Source: Schoenoplectus triqueter (lineage: Eukaryota > Streptophyta > Magnoliopsida > Poales > Cyperaceae). Taken from it: 64,000 bases of DNA. The notes under the pieces were generated by a model. The model was not told the DNA's origin and did no database searches. It saw nothing but the letters and a program-made list of their open reading frames with translations. Within the stretch, counting starts at the first letter, position 1, and each line of letters opens with the position of its first letter. Shown piece by piece: positions 39,001 to 46,200 of the stretch. The translations under genes and the position numbers were made by a program. Location of the stretch: contig CAXKVV010000062.1 of NCBI GenBank assembly GCA_964058805.1, forward strand, positions 496,001 to 560,000. The letters are read 5' to 3'.

Positions 39001-39239
39001 CATTGATTTTTCAATATCTAGCAATTTCAGCAGACAAGTTAGTACTTTAAAAGAAGAAAGAATATATGGGGGGTTGTGGAAACCAATACATGGATAGAGA
39101 TTTATTAACTACCGCTGCTTTGTGGACCAATGATGGAGATCACAGTGTAGTTCTCCATGTGCTTGACGAAACTCGCAGTTTCACTTGAGAACTTGCCATC
39201 TCCGCTTATCATCTGTATCTTCCTGTGAAAAACCTCCAT
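11839..39239 (-). CDS. RHD3/Sey1-like dynamin-family GTPase, 21 exons
   Basis: Predicted ER-membrane GTPase of the RHD3/Sey1/atlastin family, whose members tether and fuse ER tubules in a GTP-dependent way. All 20 introns are GT-AG. Coding exons sum to 2007 nt, giving 668 residues with no internal stop. The ATG at 39239 is preceded in frame by TAA. The G domain shows GPQSSGKS at 38-45, QTTKG at 67-71, DVEG at 86-89, [10 protein letters not shown] at 102-111, WFHDIG at 122-127 and VRD at 158-160. Residues 250-617 form a helical stalk with an internally repeated exon pattern. Residues 618-668 contain a hydrophobic stretch resembling a membrane hairpin. From memory RHD3 has about 800 residues; the shortfall falls between stalk and membrane part. 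Introns are packed with transposons. Expression is untested. It may be a divergent functional paralog or a recently decaying copy. Confidence 0.85.
11995..13560. other. GTPase intron 20 with an unclassified repeat
   Basis: No further exon found by reading the minus strand. The stretch from about 12518 (CTATATACCCGCGCGTTGC) to about 12990 (TATATAATAGTATAGATATAG) resembles a widespread plant repeat, class uncertain. A (TA)n run lies at about 13530-13549. Confidence 0.4.
13561..13670 (-). CDS. GTPase exon 20 (581-617), start of a third repeat
   Basis: [20 protein letters not shown] and on to EAKANKIE. Same entry and exit phase as exon 15. Exons matching 16-19 do not follow. Confidence 0.82.
14207..15067 (+). 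mobile_element. Truncated copia 3' end with LTR, in intron 19
   Basis: Degenerate reverse transcriptase (LYVHNLIF, corresponding to [17 protein letters not shown]), RNase H tail remnants (GIFVKTLSK, compare DIFTKPLPK) and a TTTAATGGAGGA polypurine tract. An LTR starting TGTTGGTGTAGC at 14666 follows. The LTR end is uncertain, perhaps near 15067. The active-site YVDD is YVHN here. A different family from copia-1 and copia-2. Confidence 0.6.
16003..16180 (-). CDS. GTPase exon 19 (522-580), stalk repeat 2
   Basis: [19 protein letters not shown] and on to [12 protein letters not shown]. Paralog of exon 14, two codons shorter, same exit phase. Confidence 0.87.
16345..16515. mobile_element. Hairpin MITE in intron 18
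   Basis: Inverted repeat: GTTTCAATTTTGGTATAATT pairs with the region ending TAAAATTGAAATACAATC. A similar hairpin sits at about 33783-33935. Confidence 0.55.
17280..17358 (-). CDS. GTPase exon 18 (495-521), stalk repeat 2
   Basis: [19 protein letters not shown] then DLEMRLLS. Paralog of exon 13, same 79 bp and the same GTGAGTT donor. Confidence 0.87.
17585..18400. mobile_element. Composite hairpin repeats in intron 17
   Basis: Several inverted modules with terminal GTGCTACGCGTAGCAC- or CTTTGCAAAG-like ends and internal GATCGGT...AAATATAAAATTTGGT arms. They belong to the same family as the hairpins at 23700-25493. An open frame across them is not a gene. Confidence 0.5.
18825..18910 (-). CDS. 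GTPase exon 17 (467-494), stalk repeat 2
   Basis: [19 protein letters not shown] and on to RIEILTR. Paralog of exon 12 with one extra codon. Confidence 0.87.
19022..19090 (-). CDS. GTPase exon 16 (444-466), stalk repeat 2
   Basis: [19 protein letters not shown] then EQEK. Paralog of exon 11, with equal length of 69 bp. Confidence 0.87.
19680..19709. repeat. (TA)n microsatellite beside exon 15
   Basis: About 15 TA units ending seven bases before the exon 15 donor boundary at 19716. Confidence 0.9.
19716..19819 (-). CDS. GTPase exon 15 (409-443), stalk
   Basis: [19 protein letters not shown] and on to ATIIQ. Opens the second repeat; exon 20 is its parallel. Confidence 0.86.
20220..20545. mobile_element. 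Hairpin repeat in intron 14
   Basis: Member of the same hairpin family as 17585-18400: TAAAGTTATGATACAAAGAG on the left and TATACACAACGCTATAATCC on the right, with AT-rich arms carrying the GATC-containing family motif. Confidence 0.4.
20554..21032. mobile_element. Solo LTR with 5-bp target duplication, in intron 14
   Basis: Begins TGATAGGGGTTAGTGC and ends TTATCCGTATCA, 479 bp, with inverted TGATA/TATCA termini. The flanks are ctctc at 20549-20553 and ctctc at 21033-21037. A CTATATAAG box lies near 20865. Because the left flank is itself a CT repeat, the duplication is less decisive than it looks. No internal domain is present. Confidence 0.7.
21116..21299 (-). CDS. GTPase exon 14 (348-408), stalk repeat 1
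   Basis: Begins [18 protein letters not shown] and ends [14 protein letters not shown]. 184 bp, parallel to exon 19. Confidence 0.88.
21949..21993. repeat. (TA)n microsatellite in intron 13
   Basis: About 22 TA units. Confidence 0.9.
22254..22332 (-). CDS. GTPase exon 13 (321-347), stalk repeat 1
   Basis: [20 protein letters not shown] then LEMQLLH. 79 bp, identical in length and phase to exon 18. Confidence 0.87.
22972..23054 (-). CDS. GTPase exon 12 (294-320), stalk repeat 1
   Basis: [19 protein letters not shown] and on to QKQILTR. Parallels exon 17; both end in the same TTACCAG/GTAAAT junction. Confidence 0.88.
23163..23231 (-). CDS. GTPase exon 11 (271-293), stalk repeat 1
   Basis: [19 protein letters not shown] then DQEK. 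69 bp, the same length and phase as exon 16, which ends ILDSFEQEK. Confidence 0.88.
23327..23476 (-). CDS. GTPase exon 10 (221-270)
   Basis: Linker into the stalk. [13 protein letters not shown] corresponds to SFSAQEIWKVI in RHD3. Confidence 0.85.
23704..24613. mobile_element. Two adjacent hairpin repeats in intron 9
   Basis: One starts at 23704 (GGTGCTACGCATAGCAC). The second starts at 24230 (ATGGTGCTTCGTGAAGCACC) and ends near 24613 (AGTGCTTAGCACCATAAC). Arms contain AAATTTTATATTTTTT and its complement with a poorly paired centre. Confidence 0.5.
24645..25010. mobile_element. Hairpin MITE in intron 9
   Basis: Left end ACTATAGTGCTTTGCGAAGC pairs with a right end reading ATACTTCGCAAAACAATA. 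It carries the same internal sequence as the element at 25097-25493. Confidence 0.6.
25097..25493. mobile_element. Near-perfect hairpin MITE in intron 9
   Basis: Begins TAATGCTATGGTGCTTCGCG and ends CGCGAAGTACCATAGCATTA, with arms of about 190 bp. (TA)n and (GA)n runs lie before it and (TA)n after it, so insertion into TA repeats is likely. Confidence 0.75.
25524..26179. mobile_element. hAT-like MITE rich in GGGTCGGG, in intron 9
   Basis: Left end GGATGGCAATGGGCTAGGTC; right end, reversed, GGATAGCAATAAAGCC. GC-rich CCCGACCCG ends enclose an AT-rich core. This is a common plant repeat style, usually assigned to hAT derivatives. Both ends sit in (TA)n, so no target duplication can be read. Confidence 0.6.
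26225..26640. mobile_element. Hairpin MITE in intron 9
   Basis: Left GACGTTTGCATTTCAGC...CATATGCAAACAGATCAAAA pairs with right TTTTTGATCCGTTTGCATAT...GAAATACAAATATTTTC. Arms are about 190 bp. Confidence 0.65.
26660..27045. mobile_element. Hairpin MITE in intron 9
   Basis: Left AAAGATACCGTGAGTTTAAC pairs with right GTTAAACTCACTGTATATTT. The inner arms contain ATTTAATGAGAATGATAAAT and its complement. Confidence 0.6.
27080..27428 (-). mobile_element. CACTA-derived MITE or fragment in intron 9
   Basis: Read on the minus strand it starts CACTACCAGCAAAAAA and continues ATTAGAAACACCTATTTAAA. This closely follows the 5' end of CACTA-2 (CACTACCAGAAAA, then ATTTAGAAACGCCTATTTAG). ATCGGTTTT-type subterminal repeats fill the body. 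The opposite terminus is not clear. Confidence 0.7.
27668..27727 (-). CDS. GTPase exon 9 (201-220)
   Basis: [20 protein letters not shown], the end of the G domain. Exactly 20 codons between a GCAG acceptor and a GTACGT donor. Confidence 0.85.
27968..28027 (-). CDS. GTPase exon 8 (181-200)
   Basis: [20 protein letters not shown], parallel to [20 protein letters not shown] in RHD3. Confidence 0.87.
28643..28690 (-). CDS. GTPase exon 7 (165-180)
   Basis: [16 protein letters not shown], a 48-bp in-phase exon matching TPLENLEPVLREDI of the family. Confidence 0.85.
29019..29084 (-). CDS. GTPase exon 6 (143-164)
   Basis: [14 protein letters not shown] supplies the G4 RD motif that reads the guanine base in atlastin-type GTPases. 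Confidence 0.88.
29405..30295. mobile_element. Two adjacent hAT-like MITEs in intron 5
   Basis: About 29405-29832 (GGTGTCAAAAC to ATTCATTGACACTC) and about 29876-30295 (GGTGTCAAAAATTAATTTG to CAATTAACACCCCTAC). Both have GATCCGACCCGAC-type subterminal sequence and AT-rich cores, and belong to the same family as 36970-37372. Confidence 0.5.
30295..31477. other. Rest of intron 5
   Basis: Contains a direct repeat (CATTGCTTTTGAAAAACGAA at about 30727 and 30768), a degenerate repeat rich in GAGTTAACTCG-like words (30810-31240) and an (AG)n run near 31366-31388. No exon seen. Confidence 0.45.
31478..31541 (-). CDS. GTPase exon 5 (121-142)
   Basis: [19 protein letters not shown], matching MWCHDIGREQAANKPLL of RHD3. 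Confidence 0.92.
31694..31764 (-). CDS. GTPase exon 4 (98-120)
   Basis: [20 protein letters not shown], almost identical to the family signature FEKQSALFALAVSD. Confidence 0.93.
32500..33490 (+). repeat. Gypsy LTR-like relic in intron 3
   Basis: Shares ordered blocks with 40240-41030 (for example GATTAGTAATCC...AGGATTGAAAATTC and GGTTTAAATTATTAG), the sequence upstream of the gypsy gag relic. No coding part is present here. Similarity was judged by eye. Confidence 0.45.
33520..33755. mobile_element. Hairpin MITE in intron 3
   Basis: AATCCGACATTATTATCACT on the left pairs with AGTGATAATAATGTCGGATT on the right. Arms are about 100 bp, including ATCGATGCTATTTGTTTATA and its complement. Confidence 0.75.
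34362..34856. repeat. Tandem segmental duplication beside exon 3
   Basis: ATATGATATCTTCTGATGG starts at 34362 and about 34727. TTATTCTTTGCACAGAAAGA starts at about 34447 and 34795. The second copy lies directly against the 3' end of exon 3. Confidence 0.8.
34862..34958 (-). CDS. GTPase exon 3 (65-97)
   Basis: Contains the switch I threonines (KQTTKGIW) and the G3 motif [13 protein letters not shown]. Confidence 0.92.
35683..35749 (-). CDS. GTPase exon 2 (43-64)
   Basis: Completes the P-loop Lys and Ser and continues [19 protein letters not shown], matching the STLLNHLFGT region of the family. Phase 1 in, phase 2 out. Confidence 0.9.
36520..36920. mobile_element. MULE-type hairpin MITE in intron 1
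   Basis: Ends GGCTCTAAATCTG and, reversed, GGGTCCAAATCTG. Long arms include GGAGAAAAAAGAGGATCCTC, and the centre lies near 36720. It is flanked by the 9-bp duplication cacgaatat at 36511-36519 and 36921-36929. A 9-bp duplication with long inverted repeats is typical of Mutator-like elements. Confidence 0.8.
36965..37690. mobile_element. hAT-like GGGTCGGG repeats in intron 1
   Basis: About 36970-37372 runs from AGGGTTTTGACTCTACCCG to CCCGACCCATTGATACCCCT. A second degenerate copy runs about 37440-37690. GC-rich ends surround AT-rich cores; family assignment is by style only. Confidence 0.5.
37691..39112. other. Remainder of intron 1
   Basis: No exon or named element. A plus-strand open frame at 38753-39097 shows no family motif and ends just beside exon 1; I treat it as chance. 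Confidence 0.4.
39113..39239 (-). CDS. GTPase exon 1 (residues 1-42)
   Basis: Starts [17 protein letters not shown] and ends inside the P-loop (GPQSSG). The donor is G/GTAGTT. ISGDG matches the LIDGDG opening of RHD3. The usable ATG lies just upstream of a TTTTTCACAG tract that could be mistaken for an acceptor. Confidence 0.85.
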
Positions 39240-39297
39240 TTATCAATTATTGATGTAGTTGGAATACCTAGGTGTGGATTATGCTCAGCAATGTTCC

Positions 39298-39831
39298 GAA
39301 CTTATGATGATATAAGAAAGTGCTTTATTTAGTTATTTATAGGGCTCTCAATGGGTGTTGGGTAAGATACCCGTTAATTAGACGAAGGCTTATCCGGCCC
39401 GTTGAAAAGTCCGCCCTTGACAGCCATAAGTAGCTGAGTCGGTCTTGCTGCGGGGCCATTGAATGCACCGATGATCTCTATCTCCTTGGAGAACCCAAAC
39501 TTTACTTGACTCCGGGGCCATTCTTTCTTTTCAATTTGTCTTATTATTTTATTTCTTTTTCATGCATTGGTAGCCCGAAAAGAAATTTCAAATTATTGTG
39601 GCCTGTGCTTAAGAGTTGACCCTGGAGTCAAGTAAAGTTTGGGTTCTCCAAGGAGATTGAGATCATCGGTGCATTCAATGGCCCCGCAGCAAGACCGACT
39701 CAGTAACTCGGCTACTTATGTGTTAATGGCTGTCAAGGGCAGACTTTTCAATGGGTATCTCAACCAACACGGCAACACCCTTTGAAAGCCCTGTAAATAA
39801 ATAAAGTACTTTCCTGTGTCATCACAAGTTC
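39298..39831. mobile_element. Fold-back element 58 bp upstream of the GTPase start
   Basis: Starts GAACTTATGATGATATAAG and ends GTGTCATCACAAGTTC, with arms of about 230 bp around a 70-bp AT-rich loop. The arms are GC-rich and share GGTCTTGCTGCGGGGCCATT and its complement. Reading outward, each arm keeps an open stretch VKFGFSKEIEIIGAFNGPAA, which might be captured coding sequence. It occupies the expected promoter or 5' UTR of the gene. Confidence 0.75.
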
Positions 39832-40029
39832 AATTAAAAGGTTGATACTATTTTGGTTTAATTTCATTTTTTAGTTTTTTAGAATTTAAATAAGATTTAA
39901 ATCATGAAGTTTAAGTTACTATCTAGATTTTATTATTTTTCATAATTAGATAGGCAATAGAAAATGAAAACGAAGATGCAAATTTGAGTTAAAACGGAAA
40001 TCGAATAAGAAAGTTACAAACAAAACGGT

Positions 40030-41135
40030 AAAATTGAGTGCCAGAGTCAATATCTGCGGACTGCAGATGGTCAGAACCAGAGCGCTAGAAATGATTTTCT
40101 ACGGACCGAAGTCAGATGGGCGGTTTCAGTTTGACCTCCTAATGGTTATTTGCAGCTTTTTGGAGATTCGTTGGGAGTTTTTGGGCGTTCTTGGTATCCT
40201 TTTTCTCCTTATAACGAGAGGAATCAGAAAAATAACTGTCCTGGACATTATTGGGCAGTTTCTAGAGAGAAAATTCATTTTTCTTCAAGAGAGAGAAAGA
40301 AAGCACATGAAAAGGATATCAAAAATTGGGTGTAACTTCTTTTTATCATTGATTTTATTTGTAATTTTCTCTCTTTCATGGAAGAGTAGTTGTTATTTTA
40401 GGGTAGTAAGTATGTAAATTTAAAACTTATTGCATTTAATTGTATTCATTTGTTCTTAATTTCTGTGAATTATTTTTGTGATTGAAATTGAATTGTGCTT
40501 GAATTGAATTCTTATGTTTGTATTAGTAATCCGTCAGGATTAAAAATCCTAGATAGCGTAGATTCATAAACTACAAATAACTCTTAGAATGGTACATATT
40601 TTGAGATAATTAATTAGATTTTTAACCTAAATCTAACCGTACCCGGACCCAAAAGCGATATTTAGAGTACTGTGTTAAACCCTAATCAGGAACTTGACAT
40701 AAAAATAGATGATAATCCTCACTAAACTAAGAATATACCTATGAATAGTACGATTGATGCACAGGTAGATAGTGATGTCGAAACCCTAGATCCTTTCCAT
40801 CTTGATAAAACCTCATTTTTTGTCCAAGCCACTTTGATTATATTCTAATTAGTTTAGATAAAATCTCAGATTTTACTATCTAGCTTATGAAAATTATTTA
40901 TGTTAATGATTTAAATTAGTCTATGTGAAAATGATACCTAAGTACTACGCAGTAGGTCATGCGGTTGTGGCTGAATTAGGATAAATTATTAGTTTAAAAA
41001 TTAGGATAAATTATTAGTTTAAAAAATATCACAATAAGTTTTTTGGTGTCGTTGATCCCCGTAGTTTAAACATCAATAGAGCCAAAAGTATTTAAGACTA
41101 TATGTACTTTAGATTTTTCTATATTTTATTATGTT
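40030..41135 (+). repeat. Gypsy LTR and leader relic
   Basis: Noncoding sequence before the gag relic. TTTGGTGTCGTTGATCCCCG near 41041 resembles the tRNA-Asp-type primer-binding region (TGGCGCCGTTGCCGGGGA) of Tat/Athila gypsy elements. LTR limits are not resolved. Confidence 0.45.
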
Positions 41136-41139
41136 TTTA

Positions 41140-41975
41140 CCCTTTTTTGATGTTCTTGCAGAGCGAACACTGGCTAGTGACCGGCTGTTGCTAATCAACA
41201 TGAGATCGAAGCAAAGACGCCACACACCCGCTGCGAAATGACTACCTCAGCGTCTAGACTTTGGTGACATGATCAACATGGTAGTGAATGACAAAGATAA
41301 CCGTCTTTTGAAGGATTTCACTACATCTCATGCGGGAGAACTTAACGTGAGATATACCATTTTCTGCGGTGGCAAATAACTTCGAGTTGAAGCCGACCCT
41401 TATCAACATGGTCTATCAAAATTAGTTTGTCGGTCGTCCACATGATAATCCAACTCAACACCTTGCTAACATTGAAGAATTATACAACACATTGAAGATG
41501 AACAAAGTTGCTTAAAATGCAATCAAGCTTCTCTTTATGTTCTTTTTGCAAGATTGAGCGAAGGGATGCTCTAATCTCTAACACCAAATGTAGTGATTGC
41601 ATGGGCACACATGTCTTCGCTATTTTTGTCCAAGTATTTTTCTCCTTATAAAACTACAGTAATAAGAAATCAAATTACTAATTTCAAGCAGAAGGAAGAG
41701 AAGCCCTTAAACGAAGCTTGTGAAAGATATCAAGAGCTTCTAGGGATGTGTCCCCATCATGGCTTCGAGAAGTGAAGGCTTCTTCAGACTTTCTATGAAG
41801 GGCTCACAAACAACAAAACGATGACAATTAATGTGGCAACCGGTGGGAGTCTCATGAATAGAAGGATTTATGGTGTTTACAACCTTATTGAAGAGATGAC
41901 CTTAAATCAAGTGCACTGATCAACTGAGAGAGAACCAACAAGAACCCAAGCACCTGGTAGAATTGAGACAGATCT
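41140..41975 (+). pseudogene. Ty3/gypsy (Tat/Athila-like) gag relic
   Basis: Translations in shifting frames give FELKPTLINMVYQNQFVGRP, HLANIEELYNTLKMNKVA, CERYQELLGMCPHHGFEK and TGGSLMNRRIYGVYNLIEEM. These match the conserved gag of plant Tat/Athila elements. Many stops and frameshifts are present. The reading is cut at 41975 by the CACTA-1 terminus, so no pol is present. Confidence 0.75.
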
Positions 41976-42249
41976 CACTACTAGAAAAAAAATTTATAGT
42001 TGCGGTTAAAATTAACTTTGCAGCGGCTATAATAGTCACTACAATATCTGAGTAGCGATCTTTTTGTATCTTAATTTCCGCCACTATATATTTGTACCAA
42101 AAGAATGTAGTAGCGGAGTATAACCGCTACAAGATTTCACATAGAAGCACTTATTGCCGCTACTAGACTTAAAAATCTGCTGGTGAGGATTTCTTAATTG
42201 TGACAATAAATATCGCTACTACTGAAGTACAAATAGCACTATATGTGTG

Positions 42250-43627
42250 AGGATAATCATGTTACTATAGAAATTTAAGTAGCAATTATATAATTATATA
42301 TTTTTTTCACCATTATAAAGATCATACTAACAATTTTAATAATTTAACATCTTTTACCATTCTGACAATTAAATACTTTGAACAATATATAAAAGAGTCA
42401 TAACAAATATACATGATTTTAAGATCAATTCAGCATAAAAAAAAATTATCATATATAATATATATGGTAAAACATTCACAGATATACTTCATCCAACATA
42501 AATAATCTTTTGAGGACTAAAATGCTTTAAATCCCATATGTCGATGACAGTAAGCTTCCTCTCCCAAACTTGAAGAGCACTATATTATGAGTGAGGATCC
42601 TTCAAATACTTCTAAAAGCTATGCATTCATAAGAACTCGGCATATATCGGTCCATACAGTCCTGTTTTCATTGAAAAAAAATAATTATGTAAGTTAATAC
42701 ATAATTAGGTTGTCATGCACTCTAAGAAGTCAATATGTGCAATGCAATTTAGAAAAATGCACACTCACTATTATTGGGCAACATTCACATGCAATGTATG
42801 ATTTAGTTGAATAATGCAAAAATCACAAATTTTGAACCTAATAAATTTGTCAAAACTATAAGAATGCTACACTCAAAATTTCATATAAAAAATTAGACAA
42901 AAAATCAAATACCGATTAAAAATAATAAATATGCACATACATATAGAAAATCACGTCATTTGGGGTATTTTGCTCTCTTTTGTTTGGGCAGCGGGCGAAC
43001 AGAGAAAATAGGGTTTTAAGGGCGTGAGTTGAACTCAACTCACGCCCTTTGTTAAGGCGTTTGTGAAAATAAATTTGCTCTTAGACCGTCTCTGTAATTA
43101 AGATCTATTTTTGGTCCGTTTAAGTAAAAAATCCACTAAATGGGACAACAACTTTTTTTTAAAAATCTTCTCGTTGAGAAATAAATGGAGACAGCAGTTA
43201 ACTATAGTTTATAGCAACTATTTATAAAGTTTATTCTAGTTAACAAAAAGTGATTACACATTTTCATACTGAAATTTGTCCAGTATACATTTTATCATTA
43301 ATGAATAACAATCAAGAAAAAATTATATACAATAAGTGAACATCAAGAAAAACAATCATAAATAAAATTAAAAAATATCATACATATTTGACAACATTTA
43401 TTTTGATTAAAAATACAATGAGAAAATGAAGAATTTATATTAAATTTTCATATCTTATTTGCTAATATGAAGAATTAATATTACAACTACAACAAGAAAA
43501 ACAACTAAAATATGTAATAGAACAAAAAATATCAAGTATAAATTACACAACAATTAAGAAGAAATACAATAATGCTATTTATTGAAATATCTCTACAATG
43601 AACATTATATTACTGTAAAGAAAATAA
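42250..43627. other. AT-rich body of CACTA-1, no gene seen
   Basis: Low-complexity AT-rich sequence on both strands. A short palindrome, GGGCGTGAGTTGAACTCAAC, lies near 43020. No coding motif recognised. Confidence 0.4.
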
Positions 43628-44158
43628 AATTAATTGGCTTTTTCTTTTCCTTTAAGAATCTTCATTTGCATGTACTTCTTGAAAGCTTCCATAAATTTGT
43701 CTACAAGATGTTTGTATCGTGAATTGCGCGGTCCCCCCCCCCCCCCCCGTAATTTAAGAGGAGGTTTTAAGTAAATCCCAACAGGTGTACAATTAATCAA
43801 ATCTCAAACTAACATTTTTGATGCACCTTTCCTTCTAATTAATACATTTGGATGATTGTCAAAGTAGCAACATTAGAACCTATAAGTGCATCATCAACAA
43901 CATTATAAGCACCATTTACTTCTACAAATTCACTTCGATCAATAACACCATTTGAATCCCGAACTTCATTTAAACATTGACCTTGAACTATATTTTCAGT
44001 TTGATCTTCAACTTCATTTACACCTCTCCCTCTACCTCTACCTCTTTCTCTACCCCTTTCTGCACCAGCAACATTTGCAACACTTCTTCCTCTTCCAACT
44101 CCTCTCCCACTTCCTCTACCCCTACCATTTCCTGCATCTAGACAATAAAATAATATGA
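43628..44158 (-). pseudogene. CACTA-1 protein fragment with RG-rich tract
   Basis: Minus-strand reading from about 44137 gives AGNGRGRGSGRGVGRGRS, then a second RGRERGRGRGRGVNEVE tract and an acidic stretch. After several stops and a poly-G run (43735-43748) it ends NSRYKHLVDKFMEAFKKYMQ and KGKEKAN, then TAA. The RG repeats suggest nucleic-acid binding, but I do not recognise the family. The upstream part lies across LTR-B at 51276-51613. Confidence 0.45.
43734..43748. repeat. Homopolymer C run
   Basis: About 15 consecutive C bases inside the CACTA-1 gene piece. Likely an unstable site and a possible assembly-length error. Confidence 0.9.
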
Positions 44159-44436
44159 ATTACAGAATTATATCAGTGTATATTAAAGAATTATATCAGT
44201 GTATTTCAGGTTAAGGTCTGTGCCAGGTTAGGGTTTGCACCAGTTTATATTAAAGCATTATAACAGTGTAAATTATAGAATTTTATAAATATATATTAAG
44301 GGTTATAAAATATTACCAGTGTTTACCCTTGGAAAATCTCAAAGATAAACGGCTGAGTAAATGAAATAAATATCAATTATTGATAATAAACATAAGAAAG
44401 AGAGAAGAGAAAGGGCAAGAGAAAGGGCCCACTGAT

Positions 44437-45150
44437 CAGAAGAAGTCGCTAACGGAACTCCGGAGCAACTTCATTTATCCCACAAGGAAACTCTGGGCAT
44501 GAAGTGAAGAGTATAAATACCCCACTATCCTCTATCCACTCAGCATGAGTGACACCCGAGAGGATCGAGAGAGAGGAGAGATCTCTCGGATGTCACCATG
44601 TGATTATATCTTTTCTGACAAGTGGGACCCACCTAGCAGTCTCTTGAAGACGGCTCCAACAACATAGACCTAGCCTATTTTACTAAGAAACCTAATCAAC
44701 CCGGAACAGGGGTTAAGCAATAATCCCACAAGGAAATATCAGGGTGAGAGACAGAGATATAAATACTCCACCACCTCCTGCTCATTCGAGGTGGCTGACT
44801 CTCAGGAGATTCCAGAGAGAGAAATCTCCTGATGGGTCAGCCATCTAATCACATTTTTTCCTGACAAATGGGACCCACCTGGCAGCCCCTTATAAGTAGT
44901 TTCAACAGCATGAACCTAGCTTATCTAATGAGTTTAATCAACCCGGAACAAGAGTTAAGCACTAATCCCACAAGGAAATCCTAAGTGCAGAGCAAGGATA
45001 TAAATACCCTGCCATCTCCCATTCATTTGATGTGGATGACGCTCAAGAGATTCAGGAGAGAGGAAGAGATCTCTTGATGGGTCATCCATGTAATCATTTT
45101 TCACTGACAGGTGGGCCCCACACCTCAGTGACCAAGTATCAAGGGAGTCA
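44437..45150 (+). repeat. Three tandem promoter-like units in LTR-B, about 243 bp each
   Basis: Each unit has GGAACAGGGGTTAAGCA-like sequence, ATCCCACAAGGAAAT, TATAAATA, a CCATT/CCACTCA stretch, and GACAAGTGGGACCCACCT. TATAAATA starts at 44512, 44758 and 44999, giving spacings of 246 and 241 bp. LTR-A keeps one TATA copy plus part of a second unit. Confidence 0.8.
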
Positions 45151-45929
45151 GAATTAAACCCTAAAGATTTACCCACAGAGTAAACCTTAAGGATTGAAGC
45201 AATATAATCCCTATACAACTAGAACTGTGTCAATGCCAAGCTAGTATTCTGATACAACCAATCATGGGAAATTTTAAATGTGATTTTGCTTTCAAGGCTG
45301 ACCTGGTGCCAAAGCTGTGAGCAACCACCTAACCATGCTTTAATTTGTGTCAATTACTGATAAGTAGTCAGCTCTTTGACCAAATCACCCTCATGTTAAG
45401 GGATTGAAAGTCAATTTCACAAGACTGACCAGGTACCAAAGCTGGGAGCAACAATCTGATCAAGTCTAGATTTGTATCAACTGTTGACAAGTAATCAACT
45501 GTTGATCAGATCAAACCATAATGAATATCAATATGAGTCTAATTGGTATTTAGTTAGGGTGGTTTCTGCAAGAGAGAGATAATTGACAGAGACACTGAGC
45601 TACAATTGAAATATGGGATTAATTCAGAGGAAATAACAGGGTTTCTTTGACAAAAAAAATTTTAATTCAGAGAGACAGGGGTAAAAATGGAATTAAAAAT
45701 TACAGAAATGATCATCATGAATTTAGGAATTTTTGGTGAAATTTTCATGATTTTTGGATAAGTGGAGCTATTAAAATAAATTCAGGGAAGATAAAGACAG
45801 ATTAAATGGATTAATCAAAGGCTGAGATTTGATCAAGACAACTCTGGGTACAACTTGGGGATAATGGCAGCTCTGGGTACAAACTGGGTGTAAGAAACAC
45901 AGAGGATATAAAATAGATGAAGAGAGAGG

Positions 45930-46200
45930 GTGTGCCACGTGGCAGCACCAGATTGGACCAACTCAGCAGCCGAGTGCCACGTGGCAATCTCTCACTGGGC
46001 CACGTCAGCAAGTGGGCCCCACCCTGGTACAAGTCACTGACAGGTGGGCCCCACCTCAGTGCCACGTGGCAGTCAGCCAGTGGTCCACCTCATCTCAATA
46101 CATGCCACACGGCACAACCAGAGAAGGCCACCTCACCCAACCCTATGCCACATGACACAACTACATCAAGCCACCTCAATCCAGCTGTGCCACATGGCAA
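45930..46200. promoter_or_regulatory. G-box (CACGTG) cluster in LTR-B
   Basis: GTGCCACGTGGCAG occurs near 45934 and 46060 and GCCACGTGGCAA near 45976, with degenerate GCCACATGACAC and GCCACATGGCAAG copies downstream. Counterpart of 7560-7830. Regulatory activity is inferred. Confidence 0.45.

Noticed and set aside
38753..39097. 114-residue plus-strand frame next to GTPase exon 1
   Set aside because: No recognisable motif, lies in an intron on the opposite strand, and AT-rich chance frames of this size occur elsewhere in the window.
40034..40417. 127-residue plus-strand frame
   Set aside because: Falls in the gypsy LTR/leader relic; composition and lack of motifs point to a noncoding origin.
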